Of a DNA stretch of 43,300 nucleotides, positions 23,077 through 31,748 are shown in pieces. The translations under genes were made by a program, and so were the position numbers. The stretch lies in NCBI GenBank assembly GCA_025964255.1, contig JAOPZF010000102.1:1-43300 (forward strand). The letters are read 5' to 3'. The DNA is from Solirubrobacterales bacterium. Lineage in GTDB: Bacteria > Actinomycetota > Thermoleophilia > Solirubrobacterales > 70-9. Below the pieces are notes generated by a model, which made no database searches, was not told where the DNA came from, and saw only the letters and a list, made by a program, of their open reading frames with translations. Numbering within the stretch: the stretch's first letter is position 1; each line of letters opens with the position of its first letter.

Positions 23077-25305
23077 CTACGGCGCGGGCGGCGTCCGCGA
23101 ATCACCACGATCGGGCGATAGCGCCGCCCGGCAGATCTCGACCGCCTCGTGCCGCGAGGAGACGCCGAGCTTCAGGTAGGTCGAGCGCACCTGCGTCTTC
23201 ACCGTGTTCGGCGAGACGATCAGCTCGTCGGCGATCTGCCGGTATGAGAGGTGGCTCGGCAGCATGCGCAGGACGCGCAGCTCGGCCGGGGTGAGGTCGG
23301 GGAGGCTGCTTGCCGAACGACGAGTGACGGCGGCGTCGATCTCCTGCAGCCAGGCGGCCGGCATCGGGGCGTCGCGCAGGTCGGCGAGCCGCAGACGCGC
23401 CGAGGCGAGGAACTGCGAGGCGATCGTCGGCTCGTTCAGCTCGATCGCCGTCGCCGCCAGCGCTGCCGCCGTCTCGACTACGAACCAGGCGCCGAAGCCG
23501 CGCACCCGGGCGAGCAGCGCCCGCGCCGCCGCGGCGTCGGCGAGCGCCTCGGAGCGCCGCTGGTCGGCGGCGTTGACGTAAGCCGAGACCGCCATCGCGA
23601 GGGCAACCGAGGGGCGCGCGATGAGCCCCGCTCGGTCGACCCCGGAGCGCGCCTGCGAGGCGAGGATGCGGGCGGTCGGCCAGTCGTCGTCGGCCGCAGC
23701 GAGCAAGCTGAGTTGGGACAGGGCGAGGATCTGGACCAGCGGCACGTTCCAGACCGAGGCCCGGCGCGCCGCGTCCGAGAGCGCCTGATGGGCGCCGTCG
23801 CGATCGCCCGAGAGATGCGCGGCGACGCCGGCCATCAGGTCCGCCATCGCGCCCCAGCGGCTCTCCTCGGGAAGCGCGGTGCGCGCCAGCTCGGCGGCCG
23901 TCGCCATCGCCGCCGTGCCGCCGCGAGCAAGCGTCGCGTCGATCAGCGCCAGTCCCGCCGGCACGTCGGCGGCGAGGCTCTCCGGCGCGTCGAGATGGGC
24001 GCAGGCGATCGCCGCCCAGTACTCGGCTTCGTCGCCGTCGCCATCGGCGAGGTGGCCGTGCGCGAGCGTCAGGCTGAGGTGCGGATCGCGGGCGGCGCGC
24101 TCGAGGCCGATCCGCTCGATCCAGCGCTGCACCGTCGCGTGGCGCCCGGTCGTCTTGAAGCTCGGCACCGCTTCCCAGATCAGCCGGCCGGCGCGCTCGA
24201 AGTCCCCCGCGGCGATGGCGAAGTCGACCGCCCGTTCCGGGTCACCGTCCGCCTCCGCCCAGCGCGAGGCGCGCAGGTGGAGCGCCGCGACCTCGCCGCC
24301 GTGGCGCCGGCCCAGCTCGGACCGCAGCATGTCGGCGAGCAGCGAGTGAAGGCGGAACCACTCGTCGCGCCGGTCGAGTGGCACCAGCAGCATGTTGCGG
24401 CGCGCCAGCTCGGCCAGCCGCGCCCCCGAGCCGTCGGCCTCGAGGACGAAGTCGCAGAGCTCGCCGCCGAGCCGGTCGAGGAAGGAGACGCGGGTGAGGA
24501 AGTCGACGTCCTCGGCGCTCAGCGTGGCGAGCAGCTCGTCGCGAATGTAGTCGACGAGGTTGCGCTCGTCGCCGCCGAAGCCGGCATCCGGCAGCCAGGC
24601 CTGGGGGGCGCCCCCGCCGCGGGTCATCCCGGCGAGGTAAAGGGCGACCGGCCAGCCCTCGGTCTTGACGACGATCGTCTCCACCTCCTCGGCTCGGGCG
24701 GCGACGCCCGCACCGGCGAGCAGCCGCCGCGCCTCCCCCGGCGTCATCATCAGGTCGCGGGTCTCGAGCACGGTGAGGCGGCCTTCGGCGCGCAGCCGGC
24801 TGACGTGGATCGGGGGCACCGCGCGCGTCGCCAGCGCCAGGCACGAGCCGTCGCCGACGCCGCCGAGGAGCGCCTCGACCAGGCGCAGGCTCGCGGGCGA
24901 GTCGAGGTGCTCGAGCTCGTCGAGGACCAGCACCGCCGGGACGACGCGCCCCCGCAGCGCCCGTTCGAGCCGCGGCACGACCACGTCGAGGTTCGGCCGC
25001 GAGGTCTGGATGCTGTCGATCACCGCCGCCTCGACCGGCTCGATCGGCTCGAATGCTTCGGCGATCGCGCTCAGCAGGACGGCCGGGTCGTCGTGGGCGG
25101 CGGTGAGCGCGACCCAGGCGAAGGGCCGCGGATCGCTCCCCGCCCACTCCGCGAGCAGGACCGACTTGCCGTACCCGGCAGGCGCGTGGAGCAGCACCGC
25201 CTCGGTGTTGGACGAGCGCAGTCGATCCGTCAATCGCGATCGGGCGACCGTCTCGCGGTGGCCAGTCTCGTTTTGTCCTACGGAGTCCACGGCCAAACGA
25301 TCCAC
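23077..25305 (-). CDS. Large LuxR-family ATP-binding regulator (MalT/LAL type)
   Basis: 742 residues. An N-terminal STAND-type ATPase carries Walker A 'APAGYGKSVLL' (about 41-51), Walker B 'AVLVLDELEHL' and 'LALATRAVPPIHVSRLRAEG'. A long alpha-helical TPR-like middle follows, then a C-terminal LuxR helix-turn-helix: 'LTPAELRVLRMLPSHLSYRQ' and 'IADELIVSPNTVKTQVRSTY'. MalT-type regulators bind ATP and a small inducer, oligomerise and activate promoters. No dedicated target is evident. The GTG at 25305 is the longest start; a TTG three codons later is better spaced from GGGGAGG and may be the real one. Confidence 0.9.
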   Translation of the reverse strand: MDRLAVDSVGQNETGHRETVARSRLTDRLRSSNTEAVLLHAPAGYGKSVLLAEWAGSDPRPFAWVALTAAHDDPAVLLSAIAEAFEPIEPVEAAVIDSIQTSRPNLDVVVPRLERALRGRVVPAVLVLDELEHLDSPASLRLVEALLGGVGDGSCLALATRAVPPIHVSRLRAEGRLTVLETRDLMMTPGEARRLLAGAGVAARAEEVETIVVKTEGWPVALYLAGMTRGGGAPQAWLPDAGFGGDERNLVDYIRDELLATLSAEDVDFLTRVSFLDRLGGELCDFVLEADGSGARLAELARRNMLLVPLDRRDEWFRLHSLLADMLRSELGRRHGGEVAALHLRASRWAEADGDPERAVDFAIAAGDFERAGRLIWEAVPSFKTTGRHATVQRWIERIGLERAARDPHLSLTLAHGHLADGDGDEAEYWAAIACAHLDAPESLAADVPAGLALIDATLARGGTAAMATAAELARTALPEESRWGAMADLMAGVAAHLSGDRDGAHQALSDAARRASVWNVPLVQILALSQLSLLAAADDDWPTARILASQARSGVDRAGLIARPSVALAMAVSAYVNAADQRRSEALADAAAARALLARVRGFGAWFVVETAAALAATAIELNEPTIASQFLASARLRLADLRDAPMPAAWLQEIDAAVTRRSASSLPDLTPAELRVLRMLPSHLSYRQIADELIVSPNTVKTQVRSTYLKLGVSSRHEAVEICRAALSPDRGDSRTPPAP

Positions 25306-25401
25306 CTCCCCGTGAGGACGACCTTGGCTCCAATTGCTAAGAGAAACCTAACCCGTACCGGCGCCGCCCGCAACGGCACATTTGGCCAAGGCATGAGGCG
25401 A

Positions 25402-25854
25402 TCACTGGCCGAACGAGCCAACGGCGCGGCGGGCGGCGGCGAGGTCGCTCGGGTGGACCCAGGCGTCACCGAAGACCTCGGCCCGGGTCCCGGCCGCCGC
25501 TTCGCGCAGCGGGATCGCCCAGCGGTGCTCGAGCAGGATGATCGCCGCCGCCGCGCCGCGCGGGAGCCGGTCGGCCAGCGACCAGGTGCCCTCCGCCATC
25601 GCTTCGTCCGCGCGGTCGGAGACGAGGAGCGCCTCGACCACGGCCCCCGGAAACTCCTCTGGGTCGGGCGGGTCGAGCCGACGGAGCCCGCCGTCGGGAT
25701 CGCGCCGCACCCGCAGCACGTCGAGCGCCCGCACCGCGTCCTGGGAGTGCAGGTCCTGCAACTCGGCGGCGAGCATCCGCTCGGAGCCGGGCTCGTCGAG
25801 GCCGATCAGCAGGACCTGAACCGGCCCGAGGACGTCGCCGAGGCCGCCGGCCAT
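25402..25854 (-). CDS. DUF6325/DUF1269-like protein
   Basis: 150 residues. The opening 'GPVQVLLIGLDEPGSERMLA' and 'DAVRALDVLRVRRDPDGGL' follow the DUF6325 pattern (beta strand, helix, then an 'IRxIDxxxVxKDxDG' strand). The second half is 'AAAAIILLEHRWAIPLREAA', again typical, where a helix next to an 'E-H-W' motif closes the domain. The glycine-zipper seen in some DUF1269 relatives is missing. The function is unknown; such genes often sit beside SHOCT genes, as here, with only a four-base gap. The family call is from pattern memory. Confidence 0.75.
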   Translation of the reverse strand: MAGGLGDVLGPVQVLLIGLDEPGSERMLAAELQDLHSQDAVRALDVLRVRRDPDGGLRRLDPPDPEEFPGAVVEALLVSDRADEAMAEGTWSLADRLPRGAAAAIILLEHRWAIPLREAAAGTRAEVFGDAWVHPSDLAAARRAVGSFGQ

Positions 25855-25858
25855 CGCC

Positions 25859-26083
25859 TCACCCTCCGAGCAGGCGCTCGCGCTCGTCGGCGAACTGGCG
25901 GTCGGTGAGCACCCCCGAGTCCAGCAGCACCTTCAGCTTGGCGAGCGCGTCGATCCGCGCCTCGGCTCCGCCGGCGTCGATGACGCGGCGGCCGACCGGG
26001 GGCGTCGAGGGGCGATGGTGCGCGGGGCGGCCACCGGCGACCTCAAGCATCCACGCCGGCAGGAGCGTTCTCGGTCTGCGCAA
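25859..26083 (-). CDS. SHOCT-domain small protein
   Basis: 74 residues from a TTG at 26083, chosen because GAGGGAGG stands five bases before it; the longer frame to 26149 lacks such a site. The C-terminal 30 residues are a SHOCT domain, 'LAKLKVLLDSGVLTDRQFAD' followed by 'ERERLLGG', a short helical pair found at the end of many membrane or secreted proteins, thought to mediate oligomerisation. The N-terminal part is basic and proline-rich, with a weakly hydrophobic patch. It is the first gene of a two-gene unit with the DUF6325-like protein. Confidence 0.8.
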   Translation of the reverse strand: MRRPRTLLPAWMLEVAGGRPAHHRPSTPPVGRRVIDAGGAEARIDALAKLKVLLDSGVLTDRQFADERERLLGG

Positions 26084-26461
26084 GGTGCCTCCCTCTCTCG
26101 GCTCGGTCCTCCTTAGCGACATCTCAGCGGAAGACGGCGCCGACCGCATCGCTAGATCTGGGTGAACTCGCCTCGGCGGGGAGACGGGATCACCCCATCT
26201 GAGTGATGCGCAGCCGACGCGCGCTGCGTACGTTCGTCCATGGCCTCACGGCCTCCAGCCCCCCAAGGTAGCCGGCAGCCCGCCGCCGGCGCCCCCACAG
26301 CCCAGAGCGCCCGCCCGGCCCGCGACACCGGGTGGGCAGCCGGGCGAGGGCGACCACATCAACCCTTCATCGTCGGCTGAGCCGCGGGACCGGATCCGAG
26401 GGATGCGGCGGTGGCTGAAGACTTTTGGTCCCCGGGGGAACCAGACACGTTAAGCGAACGG
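26084..26461. other. 378-bp intergenic region, no supported gene
   Basis: It lies downstream of the glycosyltransferase operon and upstream of the SHOCT gene, both on the minus strand. A proline/alanine-rich plus-strand frame (26239-26379, 46 codons) has no ribosome site or recognisable motif and is not called. Near 26426-26443 an imperfect palindrome (TGGTCCCC / GGGGGAACCA) might be a terminator for the operon. I see nothing else. Confidence 0.4.
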
Positions 26462-28183
26462 TCATTGGACCAACGCCGGCCGTTCCTCGCATCGCAGGCG
26501 CCACAGCTCGGGCGGCGCACCCGCCTCGGGGCGGGGGCGGAACGATGGGTAGGCGGGGCGCGGTGGGGCTTCGATTCGGCGCTCGACCGCGACCATCACC
26601 TCTCCTGCCATCGCGCTGAGGGCGCGGAGGCTCTGGTGGCGGTTCTGGCGGGTGCCGAGGTCGACCTCGGCGAGGGCGTCGAGGCCGACGAAGCGGAGGG
26701 CGTCGATCATCATCGCGATCTCGACCCCGTAGCCGACCGGGACCGAGAGGCGCTCGAAGAGGTCGCGGCGGATCGCGATCTCGCCCGAGAGTGGCTGGGT
26801 GAAGCCGGAGAGCGAGGGGAAGTGGAGGTTCAGCAGCGGCCGGGCGACCAGCTCGGTCACCCTCCCCCCTTCGCCTTCCTGGGTCGAGTCGCCGAGCGCG
26901 AAGGGGCGACGGAAGGTGCCCTTGACCAGGGCGAGGCTCGGGTCGAGGACCATCGGTCCGAGCAGGCCGGTGACGAAGCCGGGGTCGAAGTCGATGGTGT
27001 CGGCGTCGAGGAAGACGAGCAGCTCGGCGCTCGTCGCCGCGGCGGCCCGCCACATCGCGTCGCCCTTGCCGCGAGCGCGCCCGAGCTCCGGGCGGATCGA
27101 CGACTCCGAGAGGACGCGAGCTCCGTGCTCGCGGGCGACCGCTGCGGTGCCGTCGGGCGAATCGGCGTCGACGACGAGGAGCTCGTCGAGCAGCCCGGCT
27201 CCCCGGAGCGGCGCGATCGCCTCGAGGATCGGGCCGATCGTCGCCGCGCATTCGCTGGTCGGGAGGATCACCGCGACGGTCCTCGTCTTCGCCGCGAGCA
27301 GCTCGGGCAGGCTGAAGTCGCGACCGTCGTAGCGGCGCTCGCCGAGCCAGCGCGCCAACTCCAGGTCGCGGGCGAGGCCCCGCTCGGCCCGTCCCTCGGT
27401 GCGCGCCGCGGTGACGACCGAGACCGGGCGCAGGCGATGGATTGCGATCCCGGCCGCGGCGAGCCGGTCCTCCAGCTCCTGGTCCTCGAGCGCCGCCATC
27501 CAGGCCATCCCGCCGGCCTGCCGGTAGGCCCGCGGGGTGACGCCGAGGCTGGCGCCGGAGAAGTGGGCGTGTTCGGCGGGGCCGCGGGCGGCCGCCTCGG
27601 CGGTGCGCACGGCAAGGTCGGCCTCGCGCCGGGCGAGGACACCGTCGGGAAGAGCCGCCGCTTCGTCGGGGTCGAGGCGGATCTCGCCGCCGATCGCCTC
27701 GGCGCCGCCCTCGATCGCCTCCAGCTGGCGGGCGATCCAATCCGGCGCGACGCGCGAATCGGCGTCGGTCGAGGCGAGCAGGCCACCCGCGCGTCCCAAC
27801 GATTCGAGGCGAGCGCAGCCGACGTCCATCCCGGTCGCGCGAGCCGGCCCGGCGCCCTGGCCGGGCCCGTCGATGACGTGGATGACCGGCCCGCCCAGGC
27901 GCGGCGAACCGACGCCCGACACCGGGTCGCCCGGGACCTCGTCGCTCGCCGGATCATCGATCCGACGTCGCGCGGCCTCGACCTCCGCCGCGGTCCCGTC
28001 TTCGCAGGAGTCGAGGACGACGACGACCTCGAAGCCCTCCAGCGCGACCTCAACCTGGCCGGCGAGCGCGTCGAGGCAACGACCGATCCACAGCTCCTCG
28101 TCCCGGGCGGGGACGACGACCACGGCGCGCACCGTCGCGGCGGGCGGCGGCAGGGCACGGCGGGCGGCGGCGCTCAGCTCCAC
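26462..28183 (-). CDS. Two-domain glycosyltransferase: GT2 fused to GpgS-type (GT81) domain
   Basis: 573 residues from GTG 28183, which has GAGGAAC at good spacing; a longer frame would run antisense through the upstream gene. Residues 18-285 form a GT2 domain ('AVVVVPARDEELWIGRCLDA', 'STDADSRVAPDWI'). Residues 300-540 match glucosyl-3-phosphoglycerate synthase: 'GRARGKGDAMWRAA', 'FLDADT' (metal site, 391-396), 'GRVTELVARPLL', 'QPLSGEIAIRRDLF', 'GYGVEIAMMIDALRFVGLDA'. GpgS joins UDP-glucose to 3-phosphoglycerate. The N-terminal half could add a second sugar or bind an acceptor. It is the last gene of a five-gene overlapping operon. The GpgS half is confident; its exact substrate is not. Confidence 0.87.
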   Translation of the reverse strand: MELSAAARRALPPPAATVRAVVVVPARDEELWIGRCLDALAGQVEVALEGFEVVVVLDSCEDGTAAEVEAARRRIDDPASDEVPGDPVSGVGSPRLGGPVIHVIDGPGQGAGPARATGMDVGCARLESLGRAGGLLASTDADSRVAPDWIARQLEAIEGGAEAIGGEIRLDPDEAAALPDGVLARREADLAVRTAEAAARGPAEHAHFSGASLGVTPRAYRQAGGMAWMAALEDQELEDRLAAAGIAIHRLRPVSVVTAARTEGRAERGLARDLELARWLGERRYDGRDFSLPELLAAKTRTVAVILPTSECAATIGPILEAIAPLRGAGLLDELLVVDADSPDGTAAVAREHGARVLSESSIRPELGRARGKGDAMWRAAAATSAELLVFLDADTIDFDPGFVTGLLGPMVLDPSLALVKGTFRRPFALGDSTQEGEGGRVTELVARPLLNLHFPSLSGFTQPLSGEIAIRRDLFERLSVPVGYGVEIAMMIDALRFVGLDALAEVDLGTRQNRHQSLRALSAMAGEVMVAVERRIEAPPRPAYPSFRPRPEAGAPPELWRLRCEERPALVQ

Positions 28184-29346
28184 TTCGCCCGTTCCTCGAT
28201 CAGCTCGCGGCCGCGTTCGTAGGCGGTGTCCTCGCGGTGGGTCGCGACCCCGACGATCTCGCCGCCCCGCCCGTACCAGCAGGCCCAGGCGCCATCGTCG
28301 CCGGATTCGAAGCGCGAGTCCTCCCAGCCGTCGCCCCAGCCGACGTACTTGATCGTGCGCTCGCCGATCGTCGACCAGAAGCCGGGCGCGACGCTCCACT
28401 CGGCCGCGACGCCGGCCATCGTCTTCCCCGCGACCTCGCCCATGTTCAGCGCCTCGCCCCAGTGTTCGACCCGAAGTCGGCGGCCGGCCGCGGTGTTGAA
28501 GGCAAAGGCGACGTCGCCGGCGGCGAGCACGCGAGGATCGGCGGTCGCCATCGAGGCGTCGACCTGGACGCCGTCTTCGACCGCGAATCCCGCCGCGGCG
28601 GCGAGGCCGTCGTTGCGCTCGACGCCGAGCGCGAGGAGGACGCGGTCGACGACGACCTCGTGGCGATCGGTGAAGCGGGCGCGGGTGGCGCGGTCGCCCC
28701 CCGGACGGAGCTCCGCCAGCTCGGCTTCGGCGAGTAGCTCGACGCCGAGCGATTCCAGCCAACTCGTGATCTCCGCCGCAACCTCGGGGCCGAGGCGTTC
28801 GATCTGCGGCGCGGCCTCCAGCGTCGCCATCGTCACCGCGACACCGCGCATCGCCAGTGAGGCGGCAGCCTCACAGCCGATGAAGCCCGAGCCTGCGACG
28901 ACGGCGCTGTCGCCGCGGCCGAGCTGCCCGAGGCGCTCGGAGTCGCCGATCCGGCGCACGGTCTGGACTCCGGGTCCGTCGGCCCCGGGGATCGGCGGGA
29001 CCAGCGGGTCGGCGCCGGTCGCGAGCAGGAGCCGGTCGAACGGATGCTCCTCACCCTCCACGGTGCGAGCGACGGTCGCGCCGAGATCGATCGCCGCCAC
29101 CTCCGCCCCTGTCACCAGCTCGATCCCGTGCTCCTTGTACCAACCGGGATCGGCGAGCGGCAGCTCGTCCCGGCCCGACTCGCCGCGCAGGAAGTCCTTG
29201 GTCAGCGGCGGCCGTTCGTAGGGCGGGTCGGCCTCGCGGGCGAGGATCGTCACCGCGCCGGAGCCGCCAGCCTCGCGGTACGCCTCGGCCGCCGCTTTCG
29301 CCGCCGGTCCGCCGCCGACGATCACGATCCGCTCCGCCCCGCTCAT
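28174..29346 (-). CDS. Ferredoxin-reductase-like NAD(P)H/FAD oxidoreductase
   Basis: 390 residues from ATG 29346, which overlaps the preceding stop as ATGA. Two dinucleotide folds are present: FAD 'IVIVGGGPAAKAAAEAYREAG' (a GxGxxA variant, shortened here at the ends) and NAD(P) 'SAVVAGSGFIGCEAAASLA'. 'YERPPLTKDFLRGE' and 'VLAAGDVAFAF' are typical of rubredoxin/ferredoxin reductases that feed electrons to oxygenases or other redox proteins. No ferredoxin or oxygenase gene is adjacent, so the acyl-CoA-dehydrogenase-like protein of the same operon is a candidate partner. It overlaps the glycosyltransferase start by ten bases. Confidence 0.9.
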   Translation of the reverse strand: MSGAERIVIVGGGPAAKAAAEAYREAGGSGAVTILAREADPPYERPPLTKDFLRGESGRDELPLADPGWYKEHGIELVTGAEVAAIDLGATVARTVEGEEHPFDRLLLATGADPLVPPIPGADGPGVQTVRRIGDSERLGQLGRGDSAVVAGSGFIGCEAAASLAMRGVAVTMATLEAAPQIERLGPEVAAEITSWLESLGVELLAEAELAELRPGGDRATRARFTDRHEVVVDRVLLALGVERNDGLAAAAGFAVEDGVQVDASMATADPRVLAAGDVAFAFNTAAGRRLRVEHWGEALNMGEVAGKTMAGVAAEWSVAPGFWSTIGERTIKYVGWGDGWEDSRFESGDDGAWACWYGRGGEIVGVATHREDTAYERGRELIEERAKWS

Positions 29347-29966
29347 CGCCGGCACCAGCGGTCGAGCAGGTAGTCGGACTCCGTGTGGCTCGCGTCTAGG
29401 ACGAGCGAGGTGCGTTCGTCGAGGATCCGGTGGACGTCGTTCCCGGTCAGCTCGCGGCGCGGATCGGGGTGGCGCCAGTGGACGGCGAGCAGCGTGCCGC
29501 CCGGGGCGAGCGCCGCCTCGATCCGGCGGATGCCGTCGGCGAGGAGCTCGGCGCTCCAGTAATAGAGGACCTCGGCGCAGACGATCGTGTCGAAAGGGCC
29601 CCCGGGGGTGCCCTCGGGGAGCTTTCGCTCGAGCAGCTCGACGTTGGTCGCCCCTGCCTCGTCCAACCGCTCGCGGGCGCGCGCGAGCGCGGTCGGGCTG
29701 AAGTCGACGGCCGTGAGGTGGGACGCGCGCGGGGCCAGCATCGCGGTGAAGACGCCGACCGAGCAGCCGAGCTCCAGCGTGCGGCCGGTCTCCGCGGGCA
29801 GGTAGGAGAGCGTGCGCCGGTACTTCGCCTGCTCGTACTCACTGGTCGCGTAGTCCCAGGGGTCGGCCGCTTCGCGCGCGAGCCGCTCGAAGTGCTCGAC
29901 TGGGGCGCGGTCGCGAGCTTCGCTCGCGTCGCGGTGGCGGCGCTGGTCGCGGGCGGCCATCGTCAT
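29343..29966 (-). CDS. NodS-like SAM-dependent methyltransferase
   Basis: 207 residues. The N-terminal 'DPWDYATSEYEQAKYRRTLS' and motif I 'TLELGCSVGVFTAML' are those of the NodS family, as is the 'VCAEVLYYW' strand. NodS of rhizobia N-methylates the amino sugar freed by the NodB deacetylase. A NodB-like deacetylase is the first gene of this operon, so an amino-sugar N-methylation is a reasonable hypothesis; the substrate cannot be read from the sequence. Both ends overlap neighbours by four bases (ATGA), giving translational coupling. An alternative is O-methylation of a sugar, as in methylglucose polymers. Confidence 0.87.
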   Translation of the reverse strand: MTMAARDQRRHRDASEARDRAPVEHFERLAREAADPWDYATSEYEQAKYRRTLSYLPAETGRTLELGCSVGVFTAMLAPRASHLTAVDFSPTALARARERLDEAGATNVELLERKLPEGTPGGPFDTIVCAEVLYYWSAELLADGIRRIEAALAPGGTLLAVHWRHPDPRRELTGNDVHRILDERTSLVLDASHTESDYLLDRWCRR

Positions 29967-31075
29967 CGCCTCGCCAATCCTTCGGCGCCCAACTTCGCCA
30001 CGAGCGGATCGAGGCGATGCTGGAGCAAGAACGTCTCGAGATCACGCCGGGCGCGGTCGAGCCGACCGCCGGTGACGAACGGATGCGACCCGCATGCCGC
30101 AGCCGCCTCGCCGAGCACGAGTTTCGCCGCCCGATCGATCTCGGCGCGCATCGCGATCGAGGTCGCCCGCGGCCAGCGTCTGCGCTTGTTCCCGCTATCC
30201 GGGTCCAATTGCAGACCGTCCGGGTCGGGAGCGTCGGCGACGGCCGCCGCGCGATCGAGCCAGGCGTCGACGGTGCCCCGCGCGGCCTCGATCCGACCCG
30301 CCGCCAACTGCGCGAGCGGCTCGTCGGCGCGGCGGGCGGCGAGTTCGTCGAGGGCGGCGTCGACCGCCGCGTCGACCATCCCCGCCCAGGTCGCGGCGGT
30401 GCGCATCGCGTCGCGGGAGAACCACGGATCGCGGGCGAGCTCGCCGGGGCCGCCGAGGACCGCGGTGACGGGGGTGTCGTGGAAGACGACGCGGTGGCTC
30501 TCCGAGGCGCCCAGGCCGGCGGCGCGGTACCAGCCGCGGTCGACCTCGACCTCGGCGCCGCAGTCGAGCAGGACCAGCGCCGGCGGCTCGCCCTCGTCGT
30601 TGCCGACCATCACCATCGCCGCGTCGACCCCGCCGGCGCCCGAGCAGAACGTCTTGACGCCACGCAGGACGAGACGGGCGCCGGTCTCGGCCAGCCGCGC
30701 CGGATCGCCCTCGCCGGGTCCCGGATCCGCTCCCCACACCCCGAGCAGCCGGTCCCCCGCCGCGACGGCGGCGAGTTCGCGCTCGCGCAGATCCGGCTCG
30801 GCGGCGACTTCGAGCCGCTCGACCGCATTCAGGTGGCCGTCGAGGACGCGCGCGACCGATGCGTCGGCGGCGGCGACCCGGCGCAGCAGGTCCCACTCGG
30901 CACGCACCGAGCGTTCCTCGCGGACGGCGCCGATCGTCATCGACAGGGCGCCCGCGTCGGCGAGCTCGAAGAAGGCCTCGCGGGGGAAGCGCGGCACCCG
31001 GTCGAGCTCCGCCGCCTCGGCGGCGATCCGAGCGAGCGCCTCGTCGAGCCGCGCCGTGGCCGGAGCGTCAATCAC
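29963..31075 (-). CDS. Acyl-CoA-dehydrogenase-like flavoprotein
   Basis: 370 residues with the fold of acyl-CoA dehydrogenases: a helical N-terminal domain ('FPREAFFELADAGALSMTIG'), the beta domain with 'LVLRGVKTFCSGAGGVDAAM' and 'GLGASESHRVVFHDTPV', and a helical C-terminal domain ending 'RDLETFLLQHRLDPLVAK'. The 'DxETFxLxHxxD' end is distinctive of a subgroup found in sugar-modification clusters rather than in fatty-acid oxidation. I cannot place the catalytic base. It may oxidise an amine, alcohol or acyl group on the glycoside made here. It is overlapped by four bases on each side. Confidence 0.82.
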   Translation of the reverse strand: MIDAPATARLDEALARIAAEAAELDRVPRFPREAFFELADAGALSMTIGAVREERSVRAEWDLLRRVAAADASVARVLDGHLNAVERLEVAAEPDLRERELAAVAAGDRLLGVWGADPGPGEGDPARLAETGARLVLRGVKTFCSGAGGVDAAMVMVGNDEGEPPALVLLDCGAEVEVDRGWYRAAGLGASESHRVVFHDTPVTAVLGGPGELARDPWFSRDAMRTAATWAGMVDAAVDAALDELAARRADEPLAQLAAGRIEAARGTVDAWLDRAAAVADAPDPDGLQLDPDSGNKRRRWPRATSIAMRAEIDRAAKLVLGEAAAACGSHPFVTGGRLDRARRDLETFLLQHRLDPLVAKLGAEGLARR

Positions 31076-31674
31076 GCCAGCACGCCCTCGCAGGCCGACA
31101 CCGTCGCCGGCTCCAGCCCGTCCACCTCCGCCTCCGCGAGCAGCAGCTCGGTCAGGGCGACGGTCTCGGCGCAGGCCTCCCGCAGCGCGCCGGGGCCGAG
31201 CGCGTCGTGCATCAAGATCACGTCGCCGTCACGCAGGCCACCCTGCGCCTCGAGCGCGCCGAACATCCGCCGCACGTCGTCGCCACGCCAGTCGTGGGTG
31301 TCGACGTTCCAACCCCAGAGCCGTAGGCCGTATTCCGCCGCGAGGCTCCGGGTAGCGTCGGTCTCGATCCCCCACGGCGCCCGCCAGGCGTGCGGCCGCA
31401 CGCCGATCCCGTCGAGCATCTCGAGGCCGATCTCAACGTCCGCGGCGACCTCGTCCGGCTCGCGCTCGGAGTGCCGCACGTGGTCGACGCAGTGGAAGCC
31501 GATCTCGTTCCCGCCGGCGATCGCGGCCTCGATCAAGTCGCGATGCTCGACCGCCCGGCGCGCCTGGACGAAGAAGGTCGCGTGCGCGCCTCGCCGCTCG
31601 AGCGCGGCAAGGATGCGGAGGGTCCAGCCCGGGTCGGGGCCGTCGTCGAAGGTGAGGGCGATCTTTCCTGTCAC
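31072..31674 (-). CDS. NodB-like polysaccharide deacetylase (CE4)
   Basis: 200 residues from GTG 31674; a frame to 31725 adds a non-homologous arm. All NodB motifs are visible: 'LTFDDGPDP' (catalytic base and metal Asp), 'GFHCVDH' (H-x3-H metal site), 'RAPWG', 'WNVDTHDW' and 'ILMHD'. There is no signal peptide or membrane helix, so it should work in the cytoplasm on a small or lipid-linked N-acetylated sugar rather than on cell-wall polymer. It is the first gene of the operon that continues through the flavoprotein, methyltransferase, reductase and glycosyltransferase. Confidence 0.9.
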   Translation of the reverse strand: MTGKIALTFDDGPDPGWTLRILAALERRGAHATFFVQARRAVEHRDLIEAAIAGGNEIGFHCVDHVRHSEREPDEVAADVEIGLEMLDGIGVRPHAWRAPWGIETDATRSLAAEYGLRLWGWNVDTHDWRGDDVRRMFGALEAQGGLRDGDVILMHDALGPGALREACAETVALTELLLAEAEVDGLEPATVSACEGVLA

Positions 31675-31748
31675 GCCGGAGAGGTACCCGCCGGGCCGGC
31701 GATTCTCACCGCCGGCGCGACACATGCGCCGAGGACTCCACCGGCGAC

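Noticed and set aside
23251-25908. An 885-codon plus-strand open frame
   Set aside because: It is antisense to the LuxR-type gene, whose ATPase and helix-turn-helix motifs are unmistakable; long antisense frames are expected at this GC content.
26239-26379. A 46-codon proline/alanine-rich plus-strand ORF
   Set aside because: No ribosome site or -10 box at the right distance, no recognisable motif, and the composition is what GC-rich intergenic DNA gives.
26411-28222. A 603-codon plus-strand open frame
   Set aside because: Antisense to the GT2-GpgS gene, rich in Arg, Glu and Gly, with no domain match and no ribosome site.
28184-28762. N-terminal extension of the glycosyltransferase
   Set aside because: The added 190 residues are Arg/Gly/Pro-rich, antisense-like to the reductase gene and without homology; the GTG at 28183 has its own ribosome site.
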